A stretch of DNA of 64,000 nt from Clavelina lepadiformis (lineage: Eukaryota > Chordata > Ascidiacea > Aplousobranchia > Clavelinidae): the NCBI RefSeq assembly GCF_947623445.1, contig NC_135246.1:19526288-19590287 (forward strand), given 5' to 3'. The notes under the pieces were generated by a model. That model saw only the letters and a list, made by a program, of their open reading frames with translations, was not told where the DNA came from and searched no databases. The position numbers were made by a program, and so were the translations under genes. Every line of letters begins with the position of its first letter. Positions within the stretch are counted from its first letter, which is position 1. Of this stretch, positions 27,312 to 38,071 are shown piece by piece.

Positions 27312-27323
27312 AGGTCAAGGTCA
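27312..27323 (+). promoter_or_regulatory. Tandem AGGTCA (DR0) with perfect TCAAGGTCA site
   Basis: AGGTCAAGGTCA at 27312-27323. It includes TCAAGGTCA (27315-27323), the extended half-site preferred by ERR and NR5A/FTZ-F1 receptors, and abuts an AGGTGTAA T-box-like half-site at 27305-27312. It lies about 165 bases upstream of the Brachyury ATG. Confidence 0.5.
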
Positions 27324-27486
27324 AGGTTTAGTTTCGATCCCAATTTTAAATCTTTCGTAAATTTTCAGTTTTCTGTTCTTTTTTTGAAATTGAGTTTCAA
27401 TTAATTTTGAAATTTTTGTTTGTATGAGAAACATAACAATAAATATTTTCTATTATTTCAGATTTTGACCTGTTAACTCGCCTACT

Positions 27487-30074
27487 ATGGAATCAGCTAA
27501 CACAAAAAACTTAAAAGATGCCCTAAACTCGTCTGTGATGTCACAAGCAGATCATAGTGACAAAAACAATGGTGTTAAGGTAAAGATAATGTTGTTCTAC
27601 CAATGCATCATTTAGTATAGACCGCTAGACTTTATAGATTTTATTTTATATTTTATATTTTATAGATTTTATTTTATATATTATATTTCGATAGACCCTG
27701 AGTCAGATTTTATTTAGATGTCGTTACTTGAGCAGTCTCTGTGGATAAAATTCAACAAGTTCGTCAACGAGATGATTGTGACGAAGAATGGACGACGAAT
27801 GTTCCCAGTTTTAAAAGCGACAGTGACGGGACTTGAACCCGGCTCTATGTATTCTATAATGCTCGACTTTGTTCCGGTGGATAACAACAGGTGAGCCGAA
27901 AACCCATGACTCACTGTAAGTTATTGTTCCTTGTAAATTATCGTTTATTACGTCACAATGTCCTGCTCTAAGGTGGAAATATGTGAATGGTGAGTGGATA
28001 CCTGGGGGAAAACCCGAACCCCACGTGTCATCGTGCCCTTATGTTCACCCCGATTCACCAAACTTCGGTTCTCATTGGATGAAGCAGCCAATCGGGTTCA
28101 GCCGCGTCAAACTTACCAACAAAGCGACCGCCAACTCCCAGGTAAGAAATCGCGAAATGACAGTAGATGACTTATGACGTCATAAAACTTAACTTGCTTG
28201 CTCGTGATTTTCACAAATAATTCCGATTTTTCAGCAAATTATGTTGAACTCTCTCCATAAGTACGAGCCCCGCATCCACGTGATAAAAGTGGGGGGCGCG
28301 GACTCGCAGAAGATGATCTCGACTCATTCCTTTCCCGAGACGCGATTTATCGCGGTCACAGCTTACCAGAACGAGGATGTGAGTGGAAAATTATCTGCGC
28401 AGTCGCAACAAAATGTGTAAAAGTTTTTCAAAATAAAACGTTCGTTTTGTTCGTTAGGTGACGTCATTGAAGATTAAATACAACCCGTTCGCGAAGGCGT
28501 TTTTAGACGCAAAAGAAAGGTGAGAAAAGTTTCCAATTTGTTTCATAAAACTTTCCTGTTCTTTTATGTTCCTAATAATTTCAAGTAATAACAAACTAAC
28601 TAACTAACGTTTTTAGCAATTTCTTCAAATTTGTTGGGTACTTGCGTCAACCCAAATTCTGAAATATCTAAAAATGCTAGAAATATGGACAAATTATAAC
28701 TTCTACGCTGCTGTCCCTTGCGTAGTGAGATCACACCGGTGGCGTAGTTACTTGGCTCCTTTACATCTACTCGACTTTTTAAATTTCGCTTTTTAACAAA
28801 TTAATTTCTTTTCTCAGCCGAGCAGGTTGCGAACAATACTTTGATGCTCAGAAGCAAATGCCACAGAAATACCCGCAAAGTAAGTTTTTTTGTTTTCCTA
28901 CGATGAAAAACGTTTTAGTTGTCGGCAAATATTATGCATTTGCGACAATATTTCTCACTTTTATGTTGATTTAGACTTTAGAGAACAAGCCTTAAACACT
29001 TATTTGCACTTACTACATAACCCAAGCTAACAGTCAATCAACCGATAAATTACTCATCTTATTCCGCCATTTTGTGACTGTACAAGAGCTCTCGGTGCTT
29101 GGTGTAAGTCTCAAATCAATTATTTGCTTCAAACATTCAAAATAATTCGAGTTAAAACTTTCAGTCAACGCCTGGATGATTCCTGGCACTGAATCAACAT
29201 CAAGCGTGGCAGCCCCAGGGAATTTCCCTAACTGTTCTTTCCCCAACCCATCGATGGGACCCATGAGCCCCCATAACCCTCCATGCTACGGGAAGCAAAC
29301 ACAAACCGGGTCAAAAACCCATCGGTACGCCCCGTATTCGGTCAACCGTGACGTGTACCAAAGAATGTCGCCAGGTATGCAGCAGCTCGCGTGCCCGTGC
29401 CCGTGCATTATTCTTATGTAATAATCTCCTTTTTTTCTTCCTTTCAGCACAATTTCAGTTCCCCCAGGAACAAACGGGGTACCCCGTTCACTGCCCCAAC
29501 GCTCCCGATCCGGGCACCGCTTACTTCAACCCCTCCGAGTGGAACGAGGTCCAAGATCCCATCCCCGTTCAAACCTCAGACCCTTTCGTAACCGACCAGT
29601 TTTACTCCGAAGATGTCTTCCCATCGTTCGACTTTAACCCACAACTTCAGTCCGGAGAAATGCCCCATGACGTGGCTATGACGTCACATGGTTATGACGT
29701 CACGCAGTTTTCAACTACCTGGAACTATGGTCATGCGAACGCGATATATCCCGGAAATGGAACAACGCATGATGTCGTAGCGGAGCAAAATAACGGGTAT
29801 TTCACAAAGTTTTTTCAGGTTTTCTGTTTAAAATGAGAAGTTCTGATTTTTACGGCAGTTCCTTTACAGCAGTTTCATGGCAACTCAACCGCCTAACGCA
29901 GCTTGCGTCACTACTGCGTCATCATCGGCGAGCAGTGTTACGTCACTACCGTACGAAACGCCTTCCCCTACCATTGTTGACTTCAACGTGCACAATCACT
30001 CGCCACTCTCTGATCATTATGACATCACAGATCTCGGTCAAGTTTGGACTCCAATAACCCCGCCCAGTTTGTAA
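27487..30074 (+). CDS. Bra: Brachyury (T-box transcription factor)
   Basis: Exons: 27487-27579, 27718-27890, 27973-28141, 28235-28378, 28458-28519, 28818-28879, 29165-29374, 29448-29796, 29870-30074; 1467 nt, 488 residues, phases consistent. The T-box runs from about residue 34 to 214: [20 protein letters not shown], then [81 protein letters not shown] and [11 protein letters not shown]. These segments match Brachyury more closely than Tbx2 or Tbx6 types. The protein ends WTPITPPSL, the counterpart of the vertebrate C-terminal WTPVSPPSM. Brachyury is a nuclear factor that binds AGGTGTGA-type sites and specifies notochord in ascidians. The last intron is only 73 nt and has two in-frame acceptors three bases apart (before 29870 or 29873). 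A tandem AT-rich repeat fills part of intron one. Confidence 0.96.
27631..27687 (+). repeat. Two-copy 28-bp AT-rich tandem repeat in Brachyury intron 1
   Basis: The unit starting TTTATAGATTTTATTTTATA at 27631 recurs at 27659. It sits just upstream of the exon-two acceptor. Confidence 0.75.
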
Positions 30075-30154
30075 ACAATCCTGCCGCTTTTCAAAGTTGG
30101 ATTATACTTCGCCTCAGTTTGGCTGCCGATTATTTTGTCTTTCACTTTTTTGAC

Positions 30155-30160
30155 AATAAA
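30155..30160 (+). terminator. Bra: Brachyury polyadenylation signal
   Basis: AATAAA about 80 bases after the Brachyury stop codon, followed by T-rich sequence. Close and on the right strand. Confidence 0.65.
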
Positions 30161-32366
30161 AATCTCTTCACAAGCGTCTGCTTTCGGTTTTTCTTTTTCA
30201 TCCATTTTATTTCCGTCATTAACGGAAGCGAAAACGGTGCATGTAGAATAAATCACATCTCAACTTAAATGCAAAGATCATTAAGCGAAGGGAAAAAAGG
30301 GAAAAGTTATCGTTAAACTTGGAAAATCACATTTGCAAGGCCGAGGAAAGACCGCAAAAAAATTCCAATATTTTTGAGATAAAATTGAAAAAGAGACACG
30401 TTCTTTTACTTTTTCTCAATTCAAATTTTTCGAATGAACATTCGGGTATGATTGGCTGAATCCAATGCATGAGACAATTACGCATTTACGTCATAGCCAC
30501 CCAGTTAAAGCGACTTGTTATTTTCGTCAAACTATAACTGTTTCTCCTATAATTTAATGTACGTAACAGTAAGGTAGCTCGTTACACAAAATTCCGATAA
30601 ACCGTTTTAGTAGGGGATACTGCATATCGCGCGCACAATCACGCAAGCGCAATCACGATAAACGATTCTGCATTTTTTGAGGTTTTTGTTTTTTGATCTT
30701 TGCACGCTTTTGCAAGATTTATACGAGTAAGATCTCATGTGACATTTGCAGTGAAAGTTACGACGACCAAAATTTAAGTCATTTTATCAAAATGCTTGCA
30801 AGTTTAAAATAATTTTTACGCAATGCGGGAGACATCGCCGCTCATTTACAAAAACGCGATCAGATAATATCATGTTGCTAAATTCAACAGCATAAAAATA
30901 TTATTTTCTACGATGACTCATCGTCAAATAAACTGGTGTGGCTTGTCTTCGTCGCTTTTACAAGATTTTGCGCAAGATTAGACAGACATGCATGTCCGTG
31001 GCACCGTTTTAAACCGCCAAAAATGGGCGGACGATAAAATGTGAACTTTTTACGGAATAGTTTGTTCAAAATCTTGTGATGTTGTAAGTATATGTGCAGG
31101 AGATAACAGCTTGCAGGGTTTAAAACCTTCTTTAACTATTTTCTTTTATCTCCATTTTATCAAAGATATTCTTGAACCGCATAAGAATGCACTTAAAAAA
31201 TTTTGCAAACAAATTTCCCTTAAATCATGAAGAAAAATGAAACAGAAGCATCAGTTATATTTAATGTACCGGCAGCAAAGATTTTTGCTGTTACTTTTGC
31301 GACTTGTCTGGGTTGAATGTGTAACGGAAGGTTCTGATCATCAAATAAATTAACGCTTTTAGATTCGAATAAATGCTTTATAAAATATATGATACGAAAC
31401 AACACACATATTGCACAATAACAATAACACATAAATATTAACATATTTTCGTCACATATGTAATCATCAAAAGCAAGCGGTGCATGTACCAATACTAGGT
31501 ACATAAACACGATGAATGGAAACTGGTACATTGACAGTTAGCAGGTAGATTAAAATTATCGGTCGAAGCTGTAAATGCCTTCGGTAGTCATTTTTCTATT
31601 CTGTCGCGTCCGACATTTTGATAAAAATTCACTGGAAGTCAATAATAATAACAACTTTTAAGACGCCTATAAAGGGCAGCAGAGAATATATAGTTTGTCT
31701 GAATTTGTTAATCTTAAAAGATATAAAACGAAATTATATAATACAATCATGGTCCAATGGCTTGTTATTCACGCTTCAATAACTTAAGAAAATTTTTCCT
31801 GTAAACCAAAGTTTTTACTGGCGGTGCATTTTATCGATACGTTAAAATAAATTCATGAGTTTCTTAAAATTAAATTTTGTTGGCGGTGAAGTAATCGTTA
31901 GTTCTGTGATGTTGAGAAGTATAAAGTTGCACGCCGGTGACAATTACGTCAAAATGTGCCATTCTTTCAACTATCACATCGCGATCAAGGAAAAGGAACC
32001 GCCATTTTTCCCATCAGTAATTTTCTTCAGACGTCACAGAATTATATGATGCTTAACTTTAAAATGTTTTCTGTCATCATTGCGACAACTAAAATTTTGA
32101 AAGCTATAACTCGGTTTTAAAATCACTGTTGTTGTTTTTAGTTAAAAACTAAAACGGAGCAATAATCTAGCAGCATATCTGTTCACTTTAGGCAAAATTT
32201 TATCAAAAAAAGCTTTTGTTAGCAAAGATGAATTATTTTTGAACCACATGATGCGCAATGGCTGAGAGTATTGCATACCAACGTTTTCGTTATTTCCTCA
32301 TTAAAATTGTAACCAAGTTTCTAAAATTATTCTTATAAATTTGATAACCACTAATCGGTTCTAAAT
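30161..32366. other. Intergenic between convergent Brachyury and the cytokine-like gene
   Basis: AT-rich. The open frame at 31220-31531 (minus) begins with a hydrophobic, signal-like stretch but has no splice context or family resemblance. Nothing else was identified. Confidence 0.5.
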
Positions 32367-32372
32367 TTTATT
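32367..32372 (-). terminator. Candidate polyadenylation signal of the cytokine-like gene
   Basis: Minus-strand AATAAA about 260 bases after the stop codon at 32631. The intervening 3' UTR contains an ATTTA pentamer (minus strand ATATATTTATTTTAC near 32450). Confidence 0.5.
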
Positions 32373-32630
32373 ATAAAAGAACAATAAGTTACGTGACAAG
32401 CAAGTAAAACACGAAAAAGTTGGAAACCTGTAAAACAATGGTTGTAAAATAAATATATGATATTTTAACTAGTAATTTTTAGAACAAAAGTATTTTTATA
32501 AAATAAGTTTAACAAAATTAATCATTTTCAGCGATTCAAAACAATATTCTATCGCAAAACACTTCAGTCATGTTTCAAGACAAAAATGTAAAGCGTACGT
32601 GCAAAATAATTGCGTAAACACGGTTTGGTT

Positions 32631-34631
32631 TCATCTTCTGCATTTGGTGAGGTATCTTCTGTATAAATCTCTGCCGGTGATTGCATTTCTTTTTGAATTG
32701 AAAGCTGCGTTGCTTTTTCTCAAAACTTCATGAATATAATCGTGAATGTTCGTCACACAAAGATGAGAGAAGGAAGTTCTTCTGTGTGAATTACTCACTT
32801 TATTCGAGAAAGAGATTTGTGCGGGATGCTTTGAAAAAATGTCATAAGATTCGGTTGTAACTTTTTTATACAATGAAAAAGCGGCAATTGGCATTTTCTG
32901 CTTCTATTGTGCCGTCTGCGATCATTATTTGACAAAGTACCAGGCAAACAATAATCAGGGATTTAAAAGTATTTGACATAATTATTAAAAAAGAGAACTG
33001 TAACTCACGGTGGGAGATTTTCTTCTGATATATTCCCGCAAATGATCAAGAAATTGAGAGAATCTAGAAAGCGAATTGGGCTCGAGCGGACAAAATCGTA
33101 GAAATTGATCAAAAATTGTCAAACCGGTTGTCAGATGCAGAATGGCGTCATTACTGGAGGCAAAATCGGCGAGCGACTGGAAAAATTCAAACAGTAACAA
33201 TATCGTTGTGTTTTTAAATCACCCAAATGAATACAATTCCGGTACATTTTGAGCATAACAGGCCGAATACTTCTAGGCTACGCGTTTAACTTTAACAACT
33301 CAGGCTGGACAAATATCTTTCAAAAAAACTGACATTGACCAGAATAAAAAGACAGGTGTGGACACGGTCTCGATCAATCTCATACAGGTTGGTCAGTCGG
33401 GGACCGTTCTTGGTTGCTGAAGTGTTAAAGTCAATAAAGTTGTATTTATTGCATTTTGATTATCAAGGCAAAGCTTCAAAACCGATGTTTAGAACAAACT
33501 AAAGCGTCCTCTGTTTTGCTACATAAAAAATGGTTTTGACCCGTGTAACCACGTTGTATGCCTCACCCCGTGATTAAACGTTATGCAACGGAGATCAAGC
33601 AAAATTGATGATTTTTCGGGTCAAGATCAAATTTAGATGCGAAGTTATCACTTTTGGAGAAACTCTGCGATAAAGTCATATTTTATCTGTGATATTTTTA
33701 GGCAAAGCATTTCTACGTTTATGGCGAATTTCGTAACCGTCCTGTGACCTATCGCTGACGATAAGCACAGTAGCAAGTTTCGTGCAACTGTGGTTATTGA
33801 TTGCAGCAAATATTTTTAATCACTAAACCAACTTCTTACCGTTCCCCAGGGAACTTGAAATCTGCATTCGTCGTCGCCGTTGTCCTACGAGAGAAACAAA
33901 AGGAAGTTCGTTTAAATTGCTGAGTCAACCGTTCATGTAACAGAAAATTTTGTGGCCTAGTGGGCGGATTTATTGAGTCATGGCGAGCTGGTTATTGTGG
34001 TTTTCGACAATCTTTCGTGTTTCACTTATGCAGAAACTTTCAGGGCATCATAAACAGGAGGAGTGCATCAACTAGCTCTGCCATGCTATACAGGCTGGCA
34101 ACGTTTAGAGAGTTATACAAGGTGTCTGCCTTCAAGTTTATGTCAAAAATCATTCAAGAGTTCTATTTAGTTCAGTTTCGTAAAAAACAAGATCTTTGAC
34201 AAATAAAACATGATCTTATTCAGCTCTATTATCTTGGTGAAATATCATGCCGATGACGTCATCGTTGAATGAACCTCTCAAGACTCGGTAGCAATGACAC
34301 GTCATTACCACATCTGTTGAGTTCACATCGCGTCAGGGGACGTGTTCTTTGATTTAGTTATTTCAGTTTCTAACCTCAGCGATAGCGCTATTCTGCTCGC
34401 AAACCAATAATGACATCACAATGACTTCACCTTCCATGCGTGCAAGATCCCACGTAATTGGCGAGCTCGCCTCAGAAGTTGCAATCTCATGTTTTCCGTG
34501 CTGACGTCATTGACTGCGGCATACCTTCGAACGCGATGTTCGATTTCATTGTGACGTAAAGGAACTGCCTTCAGACGATGTGGAATAAAAACTAAACACA
34601 TCATCAGTGATAACGTAATTGATGACATCAT
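32631..34631 (-). CDS. Putative secreted four-helix cytokine, IL-6/G-CSF-like
   Basis: Exons (5' to 3'): 34631-34431, 33884-33840, 33176-33009, 32897-32631; 226 residues. All three introns are phase 0, as in vertebrate class I cytokine genes, and exon two is only 45 nt and falls between the first two helices. Residues 1-22 form a signal peptide (MMSSITLSLMMCLVFIPHRLKA). Predicted helix A is STENMRLQLLRRARQLRGIL. The AB loop contains DDECRFQVPWGT. Helix B ends with TGLTIFDQFLRFC, which fits G-L-x2-[FY]-x3-L, the second half of the IL-6/G-CSF signature. Helix C is SLSRFSQFLDHLREYIRRK. Helix D is about NIHDYIHEVLRKSNAAFNSK near the C-terminus. The mature chain has four cysteines. Ligands of this class signal through gp130-like receptors and JAK/STAT; that function is inference. 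An upstream ATG at 34691 would add 20 residues and bury the signal peptide. The last-exon acceptor could also be 3 or 6 bases upstream. Confidence 0.55.
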
Positions 34632-37600
34632 ATAAAGTGCTGTCTCATATCTTTGACGATAACCCTGACCGACTACAATGACGTCAATCACTACAGCAGC
34701 AATATCGCCACTACAAGGTCAATGCCTACAGCCTGAAAGAAATGATCCAAGACTAAGTTTTTGCTTAGGTTCAAGTCACTTTCAAAAAGTTACATTGGTA
34801 CAGTTTAAGCAGCTCACCACCCAACTGCCTGGGCTGAAATTGAACTCAACAGAAAAGTGCTGAAACAAGTCAACCTGACATGCCAGCCGGCTTACTGATT
34901 AGTGATTACGTTTGCCGGCTTTTATCGCTTATACGCCAAATTCAACTATTTGGTCATAGACGCATGCCCCCAGGGGTCACGAAATTACTTTACATATCAT
35001 CGGGTGTCATGTTGTGAACGCAAGCTGAAAAAGATTCAGAGGATTCATAGGATTCAGATCCAAGGGAGGAAAATCTGATGACCAAAAAACTTTCTTGGAG
35101 TATTAGAAACAATTATTTCAGATTTAACAGAAACAGATCGACCAAGAGACGTTGAAAATTCGAGCAATGAAAACGACAGATCATATCAGTTTATTTTCGT
35201 TAAATCGATTCGATAGAAGCTAATCATATTTTTTCAACTGGAGTTTTTTGACTACCAGCTGTAGCTTATTGCGACTTAGTGTTTAAATGTCAGGGCTTAG
35301 TAATCTACTGATATAGCCTGTTGGGACATGAAAAGTTTCTTGAAAGCGTATACTTGTGCAATTTTGACTACTCGTAAACTTTTGAAAAAACGGCTTCTCA
35401 AATTTTTCTACTTTTTCTATTTGTTTTAAAAACTTTTCAAAATATTTATTCACCAAATTTTCGCAGAAACCACGTCATCATGCCAGAAATAATTTGACGT
35501 ATTTGGTATGACGACGCTATGACGCAGAACGTTTCACGCTCTTGTCGTGGCATGCGTCATTACGCATCACGCTTTCGATAGTTCTAATCTAAAAGTATTT
35601 CTGAAAATTGCCGCGCTAAGCAAGCCAATCTTTTATATAGAAGTTGTTTAACATGGAATGTGACCGTATCACTTAATCCATTACTTGCTTACCTCTTCAT
35701 ATCCGACACATACATTCATAGACCCGCTGCTCAACAAAAGGTCAGGTTTGGCAGCAGTGGCACTTAGCCTGGTTCGGCAGGTTAACGTTTGGGCGAAATT
35801 CTATTAAAACCAAAATAAACAGAGGTTTCATAGCTTTTGATGGGCCTGACTTGGCCTAGAGCAAAGTTGCAAAAACGAGTTATGAAGCAAAAGTTGGGCT
35901 AGCCCAAACCCAAGCGCTGTGAATAATAATCGAACTTTAAGACCGGAACGCAGACGTTCTGAGCTCCAAAATGTTACTCGTCTAAGCTGATAATAATCGC
36001 CTGTGCTAATCCTCGTAAAGCATGAGTCATTATTCGAATAAATTACTATGAAATCCACTATCGATGACTCAACGTCAATGCCAATGCCACACCGTGCAAT
36101 CGCGAACAACAGGATGTGACATTTTACAGCTTGTCACGTGTCAAGAAGCAGATTTCACAACCAAACCTATTATTACGTCAATAACAGGTCTAAAATGATG
36201 ACGTCATACACAAAACTGTGACCCATGAATTGCTGTAATTCAAGTTAGTAGAATAGAAACTTACTGCAGATGGTTCAGTTAGTCCGACCTACTGCATGTA
36301 GGCCTAAGTTGGTGAAGCAAAATTATGCTCTACAGAAAAGCGACGGCGTTTTTCCACAAGCACCAGATTGGCCTAAACCAACGCACGTGGAAAAATGTGA
36401 TTCTGGGCCGGCAAAGGGCAAAAGGCAAAAGGCAACGACTCCTGCAGAACAAACACGAACCAAAATGGAGAAAAACAACTTGCATTGATTGTTAAAAGTA
36501 GTTGTAGCACAGACGACGATATCGAGCGAATCGCTCGCCATAAAATATGTTTTCTATTGTTTTAGTTTTGGTTTATTTTGGGTCGTAACTTCTCGTTCCC
36601 GTTCATTCAACAACACAAGAGAAGTAAAAATGCGGGTTATGCAGCAGGTGACGGGAAAAGTTGAAGGAAAAATCCAAAAATAAAGAATTTGTAAATTCAC
36701 CAGATGGAGCAATAGACTAGAAAGCATTTTTAATATCCTCGATATCGCCGAAATTTTCGATGATTGCATAAACGTTGGAAATCTGATGACAGAATGCGGT
36801 GGCGATATTGTTGAGTCATGCAATGAAATCTGAATTAACCCTTTGTCAACACCGAGTGGTCAGCAATGTAAAATCATGAACTGCAGTTGCAAATTCATAG
36901 ACTTGTCATTACAAACATTCAAAGGCTTATTTCTCGATTTACAACGCTGTGAATGTTGATCGTGATAATTAACCGATCATAAGCTTTAACGTATATTGTC
37001 AAAACTTGAAATCATTGTGGATTATTCCAGAATAAATTTGAAAAAAAGCTTTTAATTGCACAATTGATCGATAAGTGCAAAGTATCAAATAAAGCGAAAT
37101 TCACCTTCTTACACTTTAATGCCAGTTCCTCGTGCGTTAATTTCTTGAAGTGTTGAACTTCGGTTGAAAATATTTCAATCATATTTTCGTGTATAACTGA
37201 TCGTTTTCATCTGCTTTCTGTGAAGCGCCTTTGAGCGGTTTTGATCTGGTGTTGAGCGCCATAGAAATGCTCAGGACTATTTAAGGTATTTATAATTTGG
37301 TAACTTGATTTCTTAAGCAACCTAAGCTAGTTATTATTATCGTTGTGTGGTTGACTAAGAAAGCATTGTAGATATGACAAAATCTCCAATAACTATCCTA
37401 AGAGTTATACAGATCAGACAAGCTATACACTTCGACGCTCAATTGCCGCGTGCTCACTTTTGGTTCTGGATTTCCGCCACTGTAGGGCAGTATTCCTTGC
37501 GTGCCGCGCAAACTAAACTTGCAAAACATATTCCGAAGCTAATCAAAGCTTATCTTGCCAATGTCTCAACCACGCGACAAGACGCGGCACAGACATTATG

Positions 37601-37872
37601 TCCATGGGCAAGGTATGTGGTATGAGAGAAAATGCACTAGAACTAGCTCAGTGACCGAGACTCGAGCGATGTGGAATCATCGTGGAGTTTCGTGTAAAGA
37701 CTTTTTTAGTGCGACGCCACACCGTAGAACAGCAAATGGTCGAGCTGTCGTCAGCAATACGTCACGTGCGAAGCGCTTGTAGATTGGTCGATCCACGGCT
37801 ATCAAATCAAACGGTTTCAAAAATATTTCAACTTAAAAATAAAATTACTGCCACATGTACTGCCATTACACG
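34632..37872. other. Intergenic, upstream of the cytokine-like gene and downstream of CNK
   Basis: No convincing exons. Short open frames (35828-36109 minus, 36270-36488 plus, 37374-37625 plus) lack splice context. Several CRE octamers occur close to the cytokine-like gene start (34503, 34680, 34251). Confidence 0.5.
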
Positions 37873-37878
37873 TTTATT
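37873..37878 (-). terminator. CNK polyadenylation signal
   Basis: Minus-strand AATAAA about 200 bases beyond the CNK stop codon at 38072. Confidence 0.55.
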
Positions 37879-38071
37879 AGCCTGGAGTCAGGCAAAAGGA
37901 CAGTGTTAGTTCCTAGCAACGAGATTGCACTGTTGTATGGCTCGAAACGATTATTGCATAACAATGCATCAACGAAAATCCCCTAACATGAAACCAAGCT
38001 TGAAACAATGAAGAAATTCGAAACACTTGCGGTGAAAAATGTTACTGCAGGTAACGACGTCATACATGGCG

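Larger units (their letters stand above)
25683..27486 (+). promoter_or_regulatory. Bra: Upstream region of Brachyury
   Basis: No coding exon seen. Visible elements: TGACGTCA at about 26573, CACGTG E-boxes at 26966-26971 and 27183-27188, a TATA-like TATAAA at 27104-27109 just after TGTGACGTAG, a T-box half-site-like AGGTGTAA at 27305-27312, and tandem AGGTCA at 27312-27323. In ascidians Brachyury is driven by a compact upstream notochord enhancer (established knowledge); whether these sites act is inference. Confidence 0.45.

Noticed and set aside
31220-31531. Minus-strand frame with signal-like start next to the cytokine-like gene
   Set aside because: It is hydrophobic almost throughout its first half because of AT richness, with no splice context; not a convincing second secreted gene.
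34632-34691. Upstream ATG at 34691 as start of the cytokine-like protein
   Set aside because: It would put 20 polar residues before the hydrophobic signal segment; the ATG at 34631 gives a standard signal peptide.
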